Source of the DNA: Pelobacter seleniigenes DSM 18267
GTDB taxonomy: Bacteria > Desulfobacterota > Desulfuromonadia > Desulfuromonadales > Geopsychrobacteraceae
Length of the DNA stretch: 64,000 nt
Assembly (NCBI RefSeq): GCF_000711225.1
Contig: NZ_JOMG01000004.1
Span: 868,001 to 932,000 of the forward strand
Direction: 5' to 3'
The notes beneath the pieces were generated by a model. It was not told the DNA's origin and ran no database searches. It saw only the letters and a program-made list of their open reading frames with translations. Made by a program: the position numbers and the translations under genes. Every line of letters begins with the position of its first letter. Position 1 is the stretch's first letter. This document shows positions 1-8,098 of this stretch, piece by piece.

Positions 1-1
1 T

Positions 2-613
2 GCTTCAACTGGGAAGCCGATGATCATATCCACAGGCATGGCTTCGATAGCGGAGCTTGATGAAACAGTCAGAGCGGCAAAGGATGCTGGTTGTCCGGAC
101 TTGGTTCTACTCAAGTGCACCAGTACCTATCCTGCTACTCCGGAAAACACGAATTTGCGGACTATCGCTCACATGCAGGAACTTTTCGGCTGCGAGATTG
201 GGCTGTCCGATCATACAATGGGTATTGGGGTGGCGGTCGCAAGTGTCGCTTTGGGTGCGACTGTCATCGAAAAACACTTTACACTTTGCAGAAATGACGG
301 TGGTGTGGATGCTTCATTCTCCATGGAGCCCGATGAAATGAAGGCGCTGGTTTTTGAAACGAGACGAGCTTGGCAAGCGCTTGGCAAAGTAAACTATGGT
401 GCGACAGACAAAGAAATAGCCTCCCAAAAATATCGCCGCACCCTTTATGTGACCAAGGATATCGCTCAGGGAGAACCTTTCACTAACGAAAATTTACGGG
501 CGATTAGACCGGGATACGGACTGCCTCCAAAATACATTGGTGTTTTTATAGGGAAAAAAGCCCGTATATCCTTGAAAAAAGGAACTCCTCTTGACTGGGA
601 TATGATCGGATAG
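2..613 (+). CDS. pseI: Pseudaminic acid synthase (PseI/NeuB family), 5'-truncated by the window
   Basis: C-terminal ~200 residues of a sialic-acid-type synthase; the reading frame is open to base 2, so the start lies upstream. The family condenses phosphoenolpyruvate with a 6-deoxy-diacetamido sugar to make a nonulosonic acid in the cytoplasm. Visible family signatures are STGMAS, the KCTSTYPA strand, GLSDHT, EKHFTL and a GVDASFSMEPDEM segment; the GVD..FS.EP form fits PseI better than NeuB. Residues ~130-197 form the C-terminal SAF (antifreeze-like) domain. It is followed seven bases later by a flippase, so the sugar probably enters a surface glycan. The family is certain; pseudaminic versus another nonulosonic acid is inferred. 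Confidence 0.85.
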   Translation, partial: ASTGKPMIISTGMASIAELDETVRAAKDAGCPDLVLLKCTSTYPATPENTNLRTIAHMQELFGCEIGLSDHTMGIGVAVASVALGATVIEKHFTLCRNDGGVDASFSMEPDEMKALVFETRRAWQALGKVNYGATDKEIASQKYRRTLYVTKDIAQGEPFTNENLRAIRPGYGLPPKYIGVFIGKKARISLKKGTPLDWDMIG

Positions 614-619
614 CCCTAG

Positions 620-1912
620 GTGGACAGCGTTGTATCAATGTTAAAACAGTCTCTTGCCAAAAGGGCGGTTAAAGAGTCTGTTTTATTTTCACTCAGTTCT
701 GTTTTTTTTCAAGGTTCCAAATTTTCCACCTTCCTGTTGGCAGCAAAGCTTCTGGGACCAGAAATTTATGGTCTGTGGAATGGGATTGTATTAATTTTAA
801 TGTATGGTCCAAATATCCACTTGGGAGTTCTTAATGCCTTGAATCGCGAGATCCCATATCAGGAGGGGGCAGGGAATCATGAGAAGGTCGTTGTACTGCG
901 AAATACGGGAGCTGGGGTAGTATTTGTAACAGCAGTACCATTGTCTTTGTCTGTTTTCTGCATTTCGTTTCTCCCTTGGATTGATCATCCGTTGGATGTT
1001 GGCCTCAGGTACGTGGCCGTTATTCTTTTTTTTCAATATTTCTATATATTTCAACAGATGTTACTCAGATCTCATGGGTTGTTTAGCCTGATGAGCATTC
1101 AGCAGGTACTCTATTCAATAGCAACTATTTTGATCATATTACCTGCAACTTACTATTTTAAGTTTGATGGATTTTTGGGCGGGCAAATCATCGTATTGAT
1201 TGTGACCTTATTGTTTTTACGTGGGCATAATGCAATTAAAGTAAAACCTCGATTTTTATGGGTGGATATCTTTCCTCTAATAAAGATTGGTTTCCCTATC
1301 ATGATGGTGAGCCTCGCCTACAGTTTATTACAGTCAATTGACAGATTATTTATCGTCAAGTATCTCGGTAAGGTAGAGTTGGGGTATTATACTCTCTCGA
1401 TTATGGCCACAGGAATACTCACGCTATTTCCAATGGTCGTAGGCCAAGTTGTATATCCCCGGATGGCAAGGAAGTTTGGGAAAACTCGTCGGATCGAAGA
1501 TTTGAAGCCGCTCATCTACACTCCTACTGTTCACTTATTATGGTCGATGGCAGTACTACTGACAGCTGTTTATTTTTTTGCGCCGTTTCTGGTTGAGACA
1601 TTTTTGCCTGAATATGCAAGAGGTCTTGATGCGCTGAGGATAACGATTTTTGGCCTACTGTTTCTCTCTCTGGTTGGAGGCTTTGCTAATTTTCTGAATA
1701 CGGTCGGATTGCAAAAAACCTATCTAGCAACTCTGACAATTGCAATCACAATCGGCATTGCTCTCAATTATGCATCAATGATGTATGGATATGGTATTGA
1801 AGGGATTGCCGCAGCGACAAGTATTACGTATTTTCTCTATTTACTGATTATCATGGGAGTTTCTTTCAAAGCGATGGGCAGTGGGGATTTTAAGTCTAGG
1901 ATGGATGGGTAA
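620..1912 (+). CDS. Polysaccharide flippase (Wzx/MATE-like)
   Basis: 430-residue polytopic membrane protein of the polysaccharide-biosynthesis flippase type, expected to move lipid-linked glycan units across the inner membrane. There are about 12-14 hydrophobic segments, an N-terminal SSVFFQGSKF helix followed by LLGPEIYGLW (the usual G..G.....L motif of the family), and a mid-protein IKIGFPIMMVSLAYSL segment. The GTG at 620 lies seven bases after the pseI stop; an in-frame ATG at 638 is an equally reasonable start. It is AT-rich compared with the rest of the window and belongs to the glycan operon. The substrate is unknown. Confidence 0.8.
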   Translation: MDSVVSMLKQSLAKRAVKESVLFSLSSVFFQGSKFSTFLLAAKLLGPEIYGLWNGIVLILMYGPNIHLGVLNALNREIPYQEGAGNHEKVVVLRNTGAGVVFVTAVPLSLSVFCISFLPWIDHPLDVGLRYVAVILFFQYFYIFQQMLLRSHGLFSLMSIQQVLYSIATILIILPATYYFKFDGFLGGQIIVLIVTLLFLRGHNAIKVKPRFLWVDIFPLIKIGFPIMMVSLAYSLLQSIDRLFIVKYLGKVELGYYTLSIMATGILTLFPMVVGQVVYPRMARKFGKTRRIEDLKPLIYTPTVHLLWSMAVLLTAVYFFAPFLVETFLPEYARGLDALRITIFGLLFLSLVGGFANFLNTVGLQKTYLATLTIAITIGIALNYASMMYGYGIEGIAAATSITYFLYLLIIMGVSFKAMGSGDFKSRMDG

Positions 1913-3194
1913 TGCTGTGAACCGAGAACAGTTAACAATCTATCGAGATATTAGTTTTATTGCGTGTTTGGTGTTGGTGCCAACGATTATATCTGCCGTT
2001 TATCAAACCCAGATGTTTAATGAAATGGTAAGCCTTCAGTTTGTTGACGAAATTATTTATATTTGTATGATATTTATTATTCTTTATAGGTATATAATAA
2101 AGAAAAAAAAAGTACTTTATCTTGGTTTTATTTGTTTTTATATAGGGTATTCTTTTTTTTTGATTTTCAAAAATTCTCTACCAATGACACACGTATTGCA
2201 GATTTTTTTGACAGTTAAGGCATTTTTAGCTTATTTTTATTTCAATACTATGCCTTGCCAATATAAAGATAAAATGATTAAACTTATTGTCAAGTTTTTA
2301 ATGATTTTATTTTTCATCTCTTTTGTTATCTCTATAATAGAGATTATAAATCCTGTTATGGTACACAATATAACATCGTCTCGCCTAGAATATCGTGGTA
2401 TTTTTAATGTAGGTATTTCTTCTTTTGCATCTTCAAGAGTTTTTTTTGCTGAATTTTTATTAATAATTATAGTTTTGAAAATTTCCTTCCAAAAAAAAAT
2501 ACTTGCCTATGGAACGGAATTTAATTTTAAACCAATTAAAATTGCCCTTATTTTCTTTAGTCTTTATTTGCTACTATTGGCAACTGCCAGTCGGAAGGAA
2601 ATTGTTCTTGGATTTGCTGCTATCCCGGTTTTGGCTTTATCGAGGGTAGGGGGCATAAAGAAAGTCATTATACTTAAAATTTCATTTATTCTTTTGCTAG
2701 GATTTGCGGTTTTTTTTATACAATTGTTTAAAGATATTAACTCGGTTGCTCTTTCGGAGCGCTATGTCCGCTTATATCTTCTGCTGATTGCCTTGAATAT
2801 TTTTGTAGATTACTTTCCTTTTGGATCTGGTCCCGGTACGTTTGGTTCAACGATGTCTATTGGGTATGGAAAGGTCTACGAAATGTATAATGTCGGAGAA
2901 AATATTTTAGGGTTTGGTGGGGCCGCCCGCGGGCCAATTTATGATATGTTTTTGACGTCATTACTGGCGGAGTATGGAGTTGGGATTTTAATCTTCATAT
3001 TTTTTCTTGTTGCTCTTTACAGAGCTCACCCTAGGGAAATATTTCTTGATGGGTCTATTGCCGATATAATATTTTTGAAAAGAGCGTTTTTCTTAATGAT
3101 TTTTGTTTTTTCAATATTTACCCCGGTGCTAACAAACTGGATCGGGCTAGTTATGTTTTCAATTTTAGGTTTGATAAATGAAGAGCGTGCCTAG
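1905..3194 (+). CDS. O-antigen polymerase/ligase-like membrane protein (Wzy family)
   Basis: About 429 residues, almost entirely hydrophobic helices with one larger periplasmic loop in the second half. The loop contains PFGSGPGTFGS, which resembles the P.G.G.G.F signature of O-antigen polymerase/ligase proteins, and ends in an EYGVGILIFIFF helix typical of the Wzy_C region. Expected role: polymerising or transferring undecaprenyl-linked glycan on the periplasmic face. ATG 1905 overlaps the flippase stop by eight bases; GTG 1881 and GTG 1917 are alternatives. It is very AT-rich, with long T-runs and Phe/Ile-heavy composition. Polymerase versus ligase cannot be settled from the sequence. Confidence 0.7.
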   Translation: MGNAVNREQLTIYRDISFIACLVLVPTIISAVYQTQMFNEMVSLQFVDEIIYICMIFIILYRYIIKKKKVLYLGFICFYIGYSFFLIFKNSLPMTHVLQIFLTVKAFLAYFYFNTMPCQYKDKMIKLIVKFLMILFFISFVISIIEIINPVMVHNITSSRLEYRGIFNVGISSFASSRVFFAEFLLIIIVLKISFQKKILAYGTEFNFKPIKIALIFFSLYLLLLATASRKEIVLGFAAIPVLALSRVGGIKKVIILKISFILLLGFAVFFIQLFKDINSVALSERYVRLYLLLIALNIFVDYFPFGSGPGTFGSTMSIGYGKVYEMYNVGENILGFGGAARGPIYDMFLTSLLAEYGVGILIFIFFLVALYRAHPREIFLDGSIADIIFLKRAFFLMIFVFSIFTPVLTNWIGLVMFSILGLINEERA

Positions 3195-4563
3195 ATCTTT
3201 TTCAGAGATCACTGATAGTTTGTCTTCCCTTGAGGGGATTATGCCACTCGTTCGTCTTGGAACGAAGCGCTATTCAGCGTGGCCAGCCATAAAGAATTTT
3301 TTATTTCAGAAATGCTCAGGGGATATGATTAAGGCAAGAAATAATCAGCCTCTCGATCTCTTGTCGAGGCAGGGTATTTTTTATTTTCTCATATCTATTG
3401 TTAATTTTTTAAGATTGATTTGGGGGAGAGGTAGGGCGAGAAAGATTATACTGACTGCTAGCTCTGGTCTGCTTGTGCATGAGATGCAGATTATTGATTC
3501 TTACTCTGCGCTGAAGTTAAATTCGTCAAAAAATATTTTTTTTATTAATTGTAACAATATAAAAAATTTTTCTCGTTTTAAAAGTGAAATTTTTAAAAAT
3601 TGTATCATCGTCGACAACTATAGCCTTGGTATTTTATCTAGAATATTTGGACTTGCAGTTAAGGCAGTATATAGATTTTTTCCGACTATGTTCTTCAATC
3701 ACTCAAATTTAATTGATTCTGTGTCTGCACTAAAAGAACACGGATTTAATGTTGAGAAGAAAGAATTGTCTGATGTGATTGTGAAGTTTTTATCTGAATA
3801 TTTTATATATCGAATTGTCTTCAACTTACTAGGGCCAAAGGAGGCACTGATTGTATCAGCTTTTTCAAAGTCAGGCATCTGTGCTGCGTTGAAGCATGGT
3901 GGTGTCTCGGTGACCGAACTCCAACATGGTATTGTAGGTAGAACCCACCATGGATATAATTATAGGCCACACCTCAAGTCAAGTACGCCTGAAATGCCTA
4001 CGCCAGATAGCATTGCCGTATATAATAGTTTTTGGAAAGAGGAATTGTGTTTGCCTGGTTTTTTTAAACAAGAACAAGTTTTTATTTCTGGTCGATTGAA
4101 ATATGATATCGCGACAGAGCCAATCGAGTTGCCCGGTTTGAAGAAAGAACAATATGTTATTTTTACTGGACAGGCTGCTTTTTACGTGGAAATTGCCGGT
4201 TTTGTTAATAGTTTGATCGCGCTCTGCAAGGAGATGGATCTTGCTCTGACTTTTGCATACCGACCACACCCGAAAGAATCTATTGAAGATATTAATCGTT
4301 TGTATAAACTTATTGATTCCAATATGAATTTTGTTGTCATTGGAAATGAACTGGACATTACCACGGAACAATTGATTTATAATTCTAAATTACATCTGTC
4401 TATTTTTTCTGCTTGTCACTTTGATGCTATCCATTTTAAGGGAAGGTCTTTTGTTCTGGATACCGGTGTTGATGGGGCTATCGACTATTTTATTAGTAAA
4501 TACAAGGGTGATAAATTTGTCATCGTCTGCAGTGCAGATGATTTAGTTAAGTTTCTGTGCTAG
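3178..4563 (+). CDS. Putative GT-B-like capsule/glycan biosynthesis protein
   Basis: 461 residues; overlaps the polymerase gene by 17 bases. I do not recognise a named family. The second half has features of capsule-type GT-B transferases (KpsS, polysialyltransferase or CDP-glycerol transferase-like): an ELQHG turn at about residue 250, a FISGRLKYD segment, and a YRPHPKE motif at about residue 360 where these enzymes bind phosphate. The N-terminal half is hydrophobic and AT-rich without clear motifs. Context (between a polymerase and an acetyltransferase) supports a cytoplasmic glycosyl- or glycerophosphotransferase acting on the same glycan. Donor and acceptor are unknown. Confidence 0.5.
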   Translation: MKSVPRSFSEITDSLSSLEGIMPLVRLGTKRYSAWPAIKNFLFQKCSGDMIKARNNQPLDLLSRQGIFYFLISIVNFLRLIWGRGRARKIILTASSGLLVHEMQIIDSYSALKLNSSKNIFFINCNNIKNFSRFKSEIFKNCIIVDNYSLGILSRIFGLAVKAVYRFFPTMFFNHSNLIDSVSALKEHGFNVEKKELSDVIVKFLSEYFIYRIVFNLLGPKEALIVSAFSKSGICAALKHGGVSVTELQHGIVGRTHHGYNYRPHLKSSTPEMPTPDSIAVYNSFWKEELCLPGFFKQEQVFISGRLKYDIATEPIELPGLKKEQYVIFTGQAAFYVEIAGFVNSLIALCKEMDLALTFAYRPHPKESIEDINRLYKLIDSNMNFVVIGNELDITTEQLIYNSKLHLSIFSACHFDAIHFKGRSFVLDTGVDGAIDYFISKYKGDKFVIVCSADDLVKFLC

Positions 4564-4613
4564 CTGAATTCTACTATCGATTTACAGAACCTCTTTGACT
4601 ATAAGGTGCTAAC

Positions 4614-5144
4614 ATGAAAGGAAGAAAGCTGAGTTTTAAAAGAAGGTTTTTTTTTCTAATTTATCACTTAGTCGGGAAGCATTTACCACCTACTCACATG
4701 CCTTATGCTGTCGGTGTAAAACAGTTCAGAGGTTTTCTTGTCAGAAATTCTATTAATTCAGCAGGGAAAAATTTAAAGATTGAAAGCAATGCAAACATTT
4801 CGCCTTTTATTGAGGTTGGTGACAACTCAATGCTAGGAGAAAACTGTCGAATCTATGGAGGTGTTGTAATTGGCAAGGATGTCCTGATGGGACCCGATGT
4901 TCATATTTTAACAAAAAATCATGTTGCCGATAGAATTGATATTCCGATAAATCTACAGGATGAAACGTACGCGCCGGTTACCGTTTTGGATGATGTCTGG
5001 ATAGGTACCAACGTTATTATCCTGCCGGGAGTTATCGTTGGAGCACATTCTATTCTTGCTGCAGGGGCTGTCGTTACTCAAAATGTTCCTGAATACGCTA
5101 TTGTCGGTGGCATTCCTGCAAAAATCATTAAATATAGAAGATAA
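4614..5144 (+). CDS. Left-handed beta-helix acyltransferase (WcaF/Maa-like)
   Basis: 176 residues with hexapeptide repeats from about residue 55 to 165 (for example ISPFIEVGDNSMLGENCRIYGG and VIIGKDVLMGPDVHI-type turns). The catalytic-site region contains DVHILTKNH and a WIGTNVIILPGVIVGAHS coil, and the C-terminus is VGGIPAKIIKYRR, the usual ending of sugar O-acetyltransferases that use acetyl-CoA. It probably O-acetylates a sugar in the glycan built by the neighbouring genes. The stop is one base before the ATG of the next gene, so the two are translationally coupled. Substrate not assignable. Confidence 0.8.
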   Translation: MKGRKLSFKRRFFFLIYHLVGKHLPPTHMPYAVGVKQFRGFLVRNSINSAGKNLKIESNANISPFIEVGDNSMLGENCRIYGGVVIGKDVLMGPDVHILTKNHVADRIDIPINLQDETYAPVTVLDDVWIGTNVIILPGVIVGAHSILAAGAVVTQNVPEYAIVGGIPAKIIKYRR

Positions 5145-5145
5145 G

Positions 5146-5916
5146 ATGATCATGACTTTAATTGATGAAAAAACGGTAAGTATCGGCAATGTGCCAATGC
5201 ATTCATTGACAATGAAGGAAACCCTACTTCTCATTGAACAGGCTATGTCTAAAGAAGGATGTTTTCTTCAGCATGTTGTTATAAATGTGGCTAAATTGGT
5301 CAACATGCAAACCCAGAAAGATCTTAAGGACTCAGTCCTCGCATGCGACATCATTAACATTGATGGAATGGGGATTGTGTGGGGCGGTCGTTTTTTAGGA
5401 TTGAAGATTCCAGAAAGAGTCGCTGGTATTGATCTGTTTTCCGAGTTGCTGTCCTTTGCCCAGCGTCAGGGGGAAAGGGTATTTTTCCTGGGGGCTAGCA
5501 ATGTGGTTCTCAATTTGGCTGTTGACAATCTTCAGAAGACTTACCCTGATTTGAACATCGCTGGTTGGCATCACGGGTATTTTGGGGATAATGAGCTATC
5601 CGTTGTTGAGAAAATTAGAACTTCGGGTGCAACGATGTTGTTCGTAGCTATGAGTTCACCTCAAAAGGAAAAATTTATAAATAAATGGCGTGATGTCTTA
5701 GGTGTTAAATTTGCCATGGGAGTAGGTGGAACTCTTGATATTGTTGCAGGTAAAACTAAAAGGGCGCCATTATGGATGCAGAGATACGGTCTTGAGTGGT
5801 TGTATCGAGTTATTCAAGAGCCACGAAGAATGTGGAAACGATATCTCTTTACAAATTGTAAATTTTTATTCCTACTGATTAATGAGAAATTAAAAAATAT
5901 TTCTGCAGAGCAGTAA
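5146..5916 (+). CDS. WecG/TagA/CpsF family glycosyltransferase
   Basis: 256 residues starting at ATG 5146 (or 5152). A longer frame open upstream runs inside the acetyltransferase gene and is not used. The family transfers N-acetyl-mannosaminuronic acid or ManNAc to undecaprenyl-linked GlcNAc. Recognisable blocks: NIDGMGIVW near residue 70, ERVAGIDLF, VFFLGAS, the conserved AMSSPQKEKFI, GVGGTLDIVAGKTKRAP, and the C-terminal GLEWLYRVIQEPRRMWKRYL. This is a full-length member of the GT26 type. It is the last gene of the glycan operon on this strand and converges with the beta-helix gene only five bases away. Confidence 0.9.
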   Translation: MIMTLIDEKTVSIGNVPMHSLTMKETLLLIEQAMSKEGCFLQHVVINVAKLVNMQTQKDLKDSVLACDIINIDGMGIVWGGRFLGLKIPERVAGIDLFSELLSFAQRQGERVFFLGASNVVLNLAVDNLQKTYPDLNIAGWHHGYFGDNELSVVEKIRTSGATMLFVAMSSPQKEKFINKWRDVLGVKFAMGVGGTLDIVAGKTKRAPLWMQRYGLEWLYRVIQEPRRMWKRYLFTNCKFLFLLINEKLKNISAEQ

Positions 5917-5921
5917 AAAAA

Positions 5922-7580
5922 TTATTGTATATTTTCAATATCTTTTATAATAAAATTTTTATCATTATTGTAAATCCTTTTATTCTTAGTAAAATGATTT
6001 TTTCTAAGAATAATAAGACCGTCGATCTTTCTCTTGGAGTAGACAAACAAGTCATAATCTGGTCTATGCTCACCATCATATTTAAAGATATTTCCTTCAA
6101 TTATATGTAAAGATCCTTTAATTGGAACTATCTGTATTGCTTTAGTCTGACTGTGGTCTCGCGATTTAATTCTAATAAATACATTGTTTTTTATGACTGA
6201 ATGTGAGACTCCATAACTGCCTTTTCCGTAAAATTGTATGCCGGCAGATGAAATAACTGCTTTGACGATATCAATGGAATCAAAAAAATTACCTTCAATC
6301 GATACTTCTTTTAACAACGATTGAATTCCATGATTCGTAAAATTTTTAAAATGATTACTTATTATTTTGAGTGAAGCCTGTATTATAGCTCCATCTTTGT
6401 CTGGCCCAGAGGTTATAATCCCATCGTCTCCTCCAATGATTTTATTTTTTTTAATAGTGATATTTTTGGTTATACAGTTAGGGGCTATTGAGTTTCCATG
6501 AACATATATTCCATTGGTCTGGTCTAAGTTTCTATTGCCAATTTTATTAAGATTTGGAATGATAAAACTACAACCTTGAACTAGAATATTAGATAGAATT
6601 CTATCACTATTTGTTTTTTGATTTACTCCGCCAACTGTTATGAATACTCCAGTTCTGCTATTTATGGATCGACTATTTTCTATGATAATATCCTGAGTTT
6701 TTGCTCCTTGATGCCAACTCCCCACATAAAAAGCCCTTTTCCCTCCGTTTAAGTTAACGCTAACGTTGTCGATGATTACGTTTTTAGCATTGGAAATAGC
6801 CACTCCATTCATGTGTGGATCGGGGCCATTATATTCAATAGCTAAGTTTTTGATTTGGATATTTTTAATTTGTGTAGTGTGCAGCCACTTATCGTTGCCC
6901 GTGAATCCAGAGGTTGGACCCATTATTGCTATAAATGCACCAAGGTGTGTTGAGGAATACTTCTTGGAGTTGTTTTTTATAATTGTTGCCTTTCCATTGC
7001 CAGACACTATTAGATTGCTAAAGTCAATTATTAGGTCTCTTATCAGGTAGGTTCCGGAAGAGAAGTGGAGATGTTTGTTTCCAGTAGATTTAATATCTTG
7101 TAGCATCTTTTTTGTCAATATCTCACTTCTTATACTCTTGTCTGCATTTCCGAAGAGTCCCCACCATTCAGGAAATACAGTCATGATTTTATTCCCTAAT
7201 TCAATAGATCCTTCTCCTTTAAATATGTTTATGAGTGGGGCATTTATTGAGCCATTTATACATAAATTTTTGTTTTTTTCTGTATAAAAACTTCCATTTT
7301 TACCAAAAATTATGGTTATGTTTTCAGGTATTATTGTATTTTTTTGTATGATAATTTCATTTTTAACTACTATAAAATTTTCTTTTTTTTTTGTAATTTC
7401 TTTCAAAAGAGAATTGAAATCTTTTATTTCTACCCTATGGAGATTGGTTAAATCTTCTAGGAAAAATATTTCTTCTAATTTCGTTGAAAAGCTTAAAGAG
7501 GGACCGAGCATGAAGAGAACTAGCATCACAGACATGCTATAGTTTGAAGGTTTTTTTATGAATTTACAATAATTAGGCAT
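5922..7580 (-). CDS. Secreted right-handed parallel beta-helix (pectate-lyase-like) protein
   Basis: 552 residues. The N-terminus has a hydrophobic segment (about 15-32) after a basic stretch, consistent with a signal peptide or anchor. The body is rich in N, I, K and S with repeated strands such as IKNIQIKNLAIEY, NVIIDNVSVNLNG and IIENSRSINSR, typical of parallel beta-helices in polysaccharide lyases and phage tail-spikes. A VFPEWWG block at about residue 140 resembles the EWFGA-type cap seen before such helices. It lies on the opposite strand from the glycan genes and is equally AT-rich, so it may cleave or modify the same polymer. No catalytic residues can be assigned. Confidence 0.6.
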   Translation of the reverse strand: MPNYCKFIKKPSNYSMSVMLVLFMLGPSLSFSTKLEEIFFLEDLTNLHRVEIKDFNSLLKEITKKKENFIVVKNEIIIQKNTIIPENITIIFGKNGSFYTEKNKNLCINGSINAPLINIFKGEGSIELGNKIMTVFPEWWGLFGNADKSIRSEILTKKMLQDIKSTGNKHLHFSSGTYLIRDLIIDFSNLIVSGNGKATIIKNNSKKYSSTHLGAFIAIMGPTSGFTGNDKWLHTTQIKNIQIKNLAIEYNGPDPHMNGVAISNAKNVIIDNVSVNLNGGKRAFYVGSWHQGAKTQDIIIENSRSINSRTGVFITVGGVNQKTNSDRILSNILVQGCSFIIPNLNKIGNRNLDQTNGIYVHGNSIAPNCITKNITIKKNKIIGGDDGIITSGPDKDGAIIQASLKIISNHFKNFTNHGIQSLLKEVSIEGNFFDSIDIVKAVISSAGIQFYGKGSYGVSHSVIKNNVFIRIKSRDHSQTKAIQIVPIKGSLHIIEGNIFKYDGEHRPDYDLFVYSKRKIDGLIILRKNHFTKNKRIYNNDKNFIIKDIENIQ

Positions 7581-7673
7581 AGCGGTTAAATAGTCGATCC
7601 CTCTAAAGCCTGCATTCCATGATGCGGATAAGAAAAAAAATGGACAATCGCTTAAGTCACTTTTTCATTGCCA

Positions 7674-7850
7674 TTATCTTTTCAAATTCTCTGGGCTGAG
7701 ATATCCAAGATGGGAGTTGAGTCCCCCGCTGTTGTAGAACATCTCAATGTAGTCAGTGATATCCCTACGAGCATTCTCTCTAGTTCTGTAATGAGAAAAG
7801 AAGACCCATTCCGTTTTTAAACTGCTCAAAAAGCTCTCTGCAAAGGGGCG
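7674..7850 (-). pseudogene. IS3-family transposase (orfB) C-terminal relic
   Basis: About 58 residues matching the extreme C-terminus of IS3-type DDE integrases: FAESFLSSLKTEWV, then RTRENARRDITDYIEMFYN, then LNSHLGYLSPENL. In intact elements the FAESF segment follows a D-N-A turn and the DDE core. Here everything upstream of FAESF is missing and replaced by unrelated sequence that forms a hairpin (7854-7880). There is no start codon belonging to the relic, so it is non-functional. It marks the border between the AT-rich glycan region and the copper locus. Confidence 0.75.
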
Positions 7851-7853
7851 AGT

Positions 7854-7920
7854 AGTGCAGTGGGATCTCACCACTGCACTCTCATCAATTTTATGCGTGA
7901 TCCTCTCGACTCATACGGTT
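7854..7920 (-). other. Hairpin plus group-II-intron-3'-end-like remnant abutting the IS3 relic
   Basis: On the minus strand 7920-7895 reads AACCGTATGAGTCGAGAGG, like the start of a group II intron domain V. It is followed by a perfect 10-bp hairpin (arms 7854-7863 and 7871-7880, 7-nt loop) and CTACTCG, resembling domain VI and the intron end. The 3' strand of domain V is absent, so at best this is a truncated intron. The family match rests on memory of typical intron ends and is an inference. Confidence 0.3.
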
Positions 7921-8048
7921 CTTGGCATCCAGCTTTGATATTGTCAATATGAAAAGGGTTTGCGGGCTTCGTCGAGAAACATCCTTAAGCCACGCGTACA
8001 AGCGAACCTTTCGCTGTTGACGAAGTTACCACGTGGCCAGGTTAAAAT

Positions 8049-8081
8049 AACGAAGGCTTGGGGGGAAACCAAGCCTTCGTT
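8049..8081 (-). terminator. Strong bidirectional terminator-like hairpin
   Basis: 13-bp perfect stem (8049-8061 with 8069-8081) around a 7-nt loop, with T-rich flanks on both sides. It sits 18 bases beyond the stop codon of the multicopper oxidase gene and is probably the end of the minus-strand copper/redox transcript. Confidence 0.75.
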
Positions 8082-8098
8082 GTTATTTCTTGAATACT

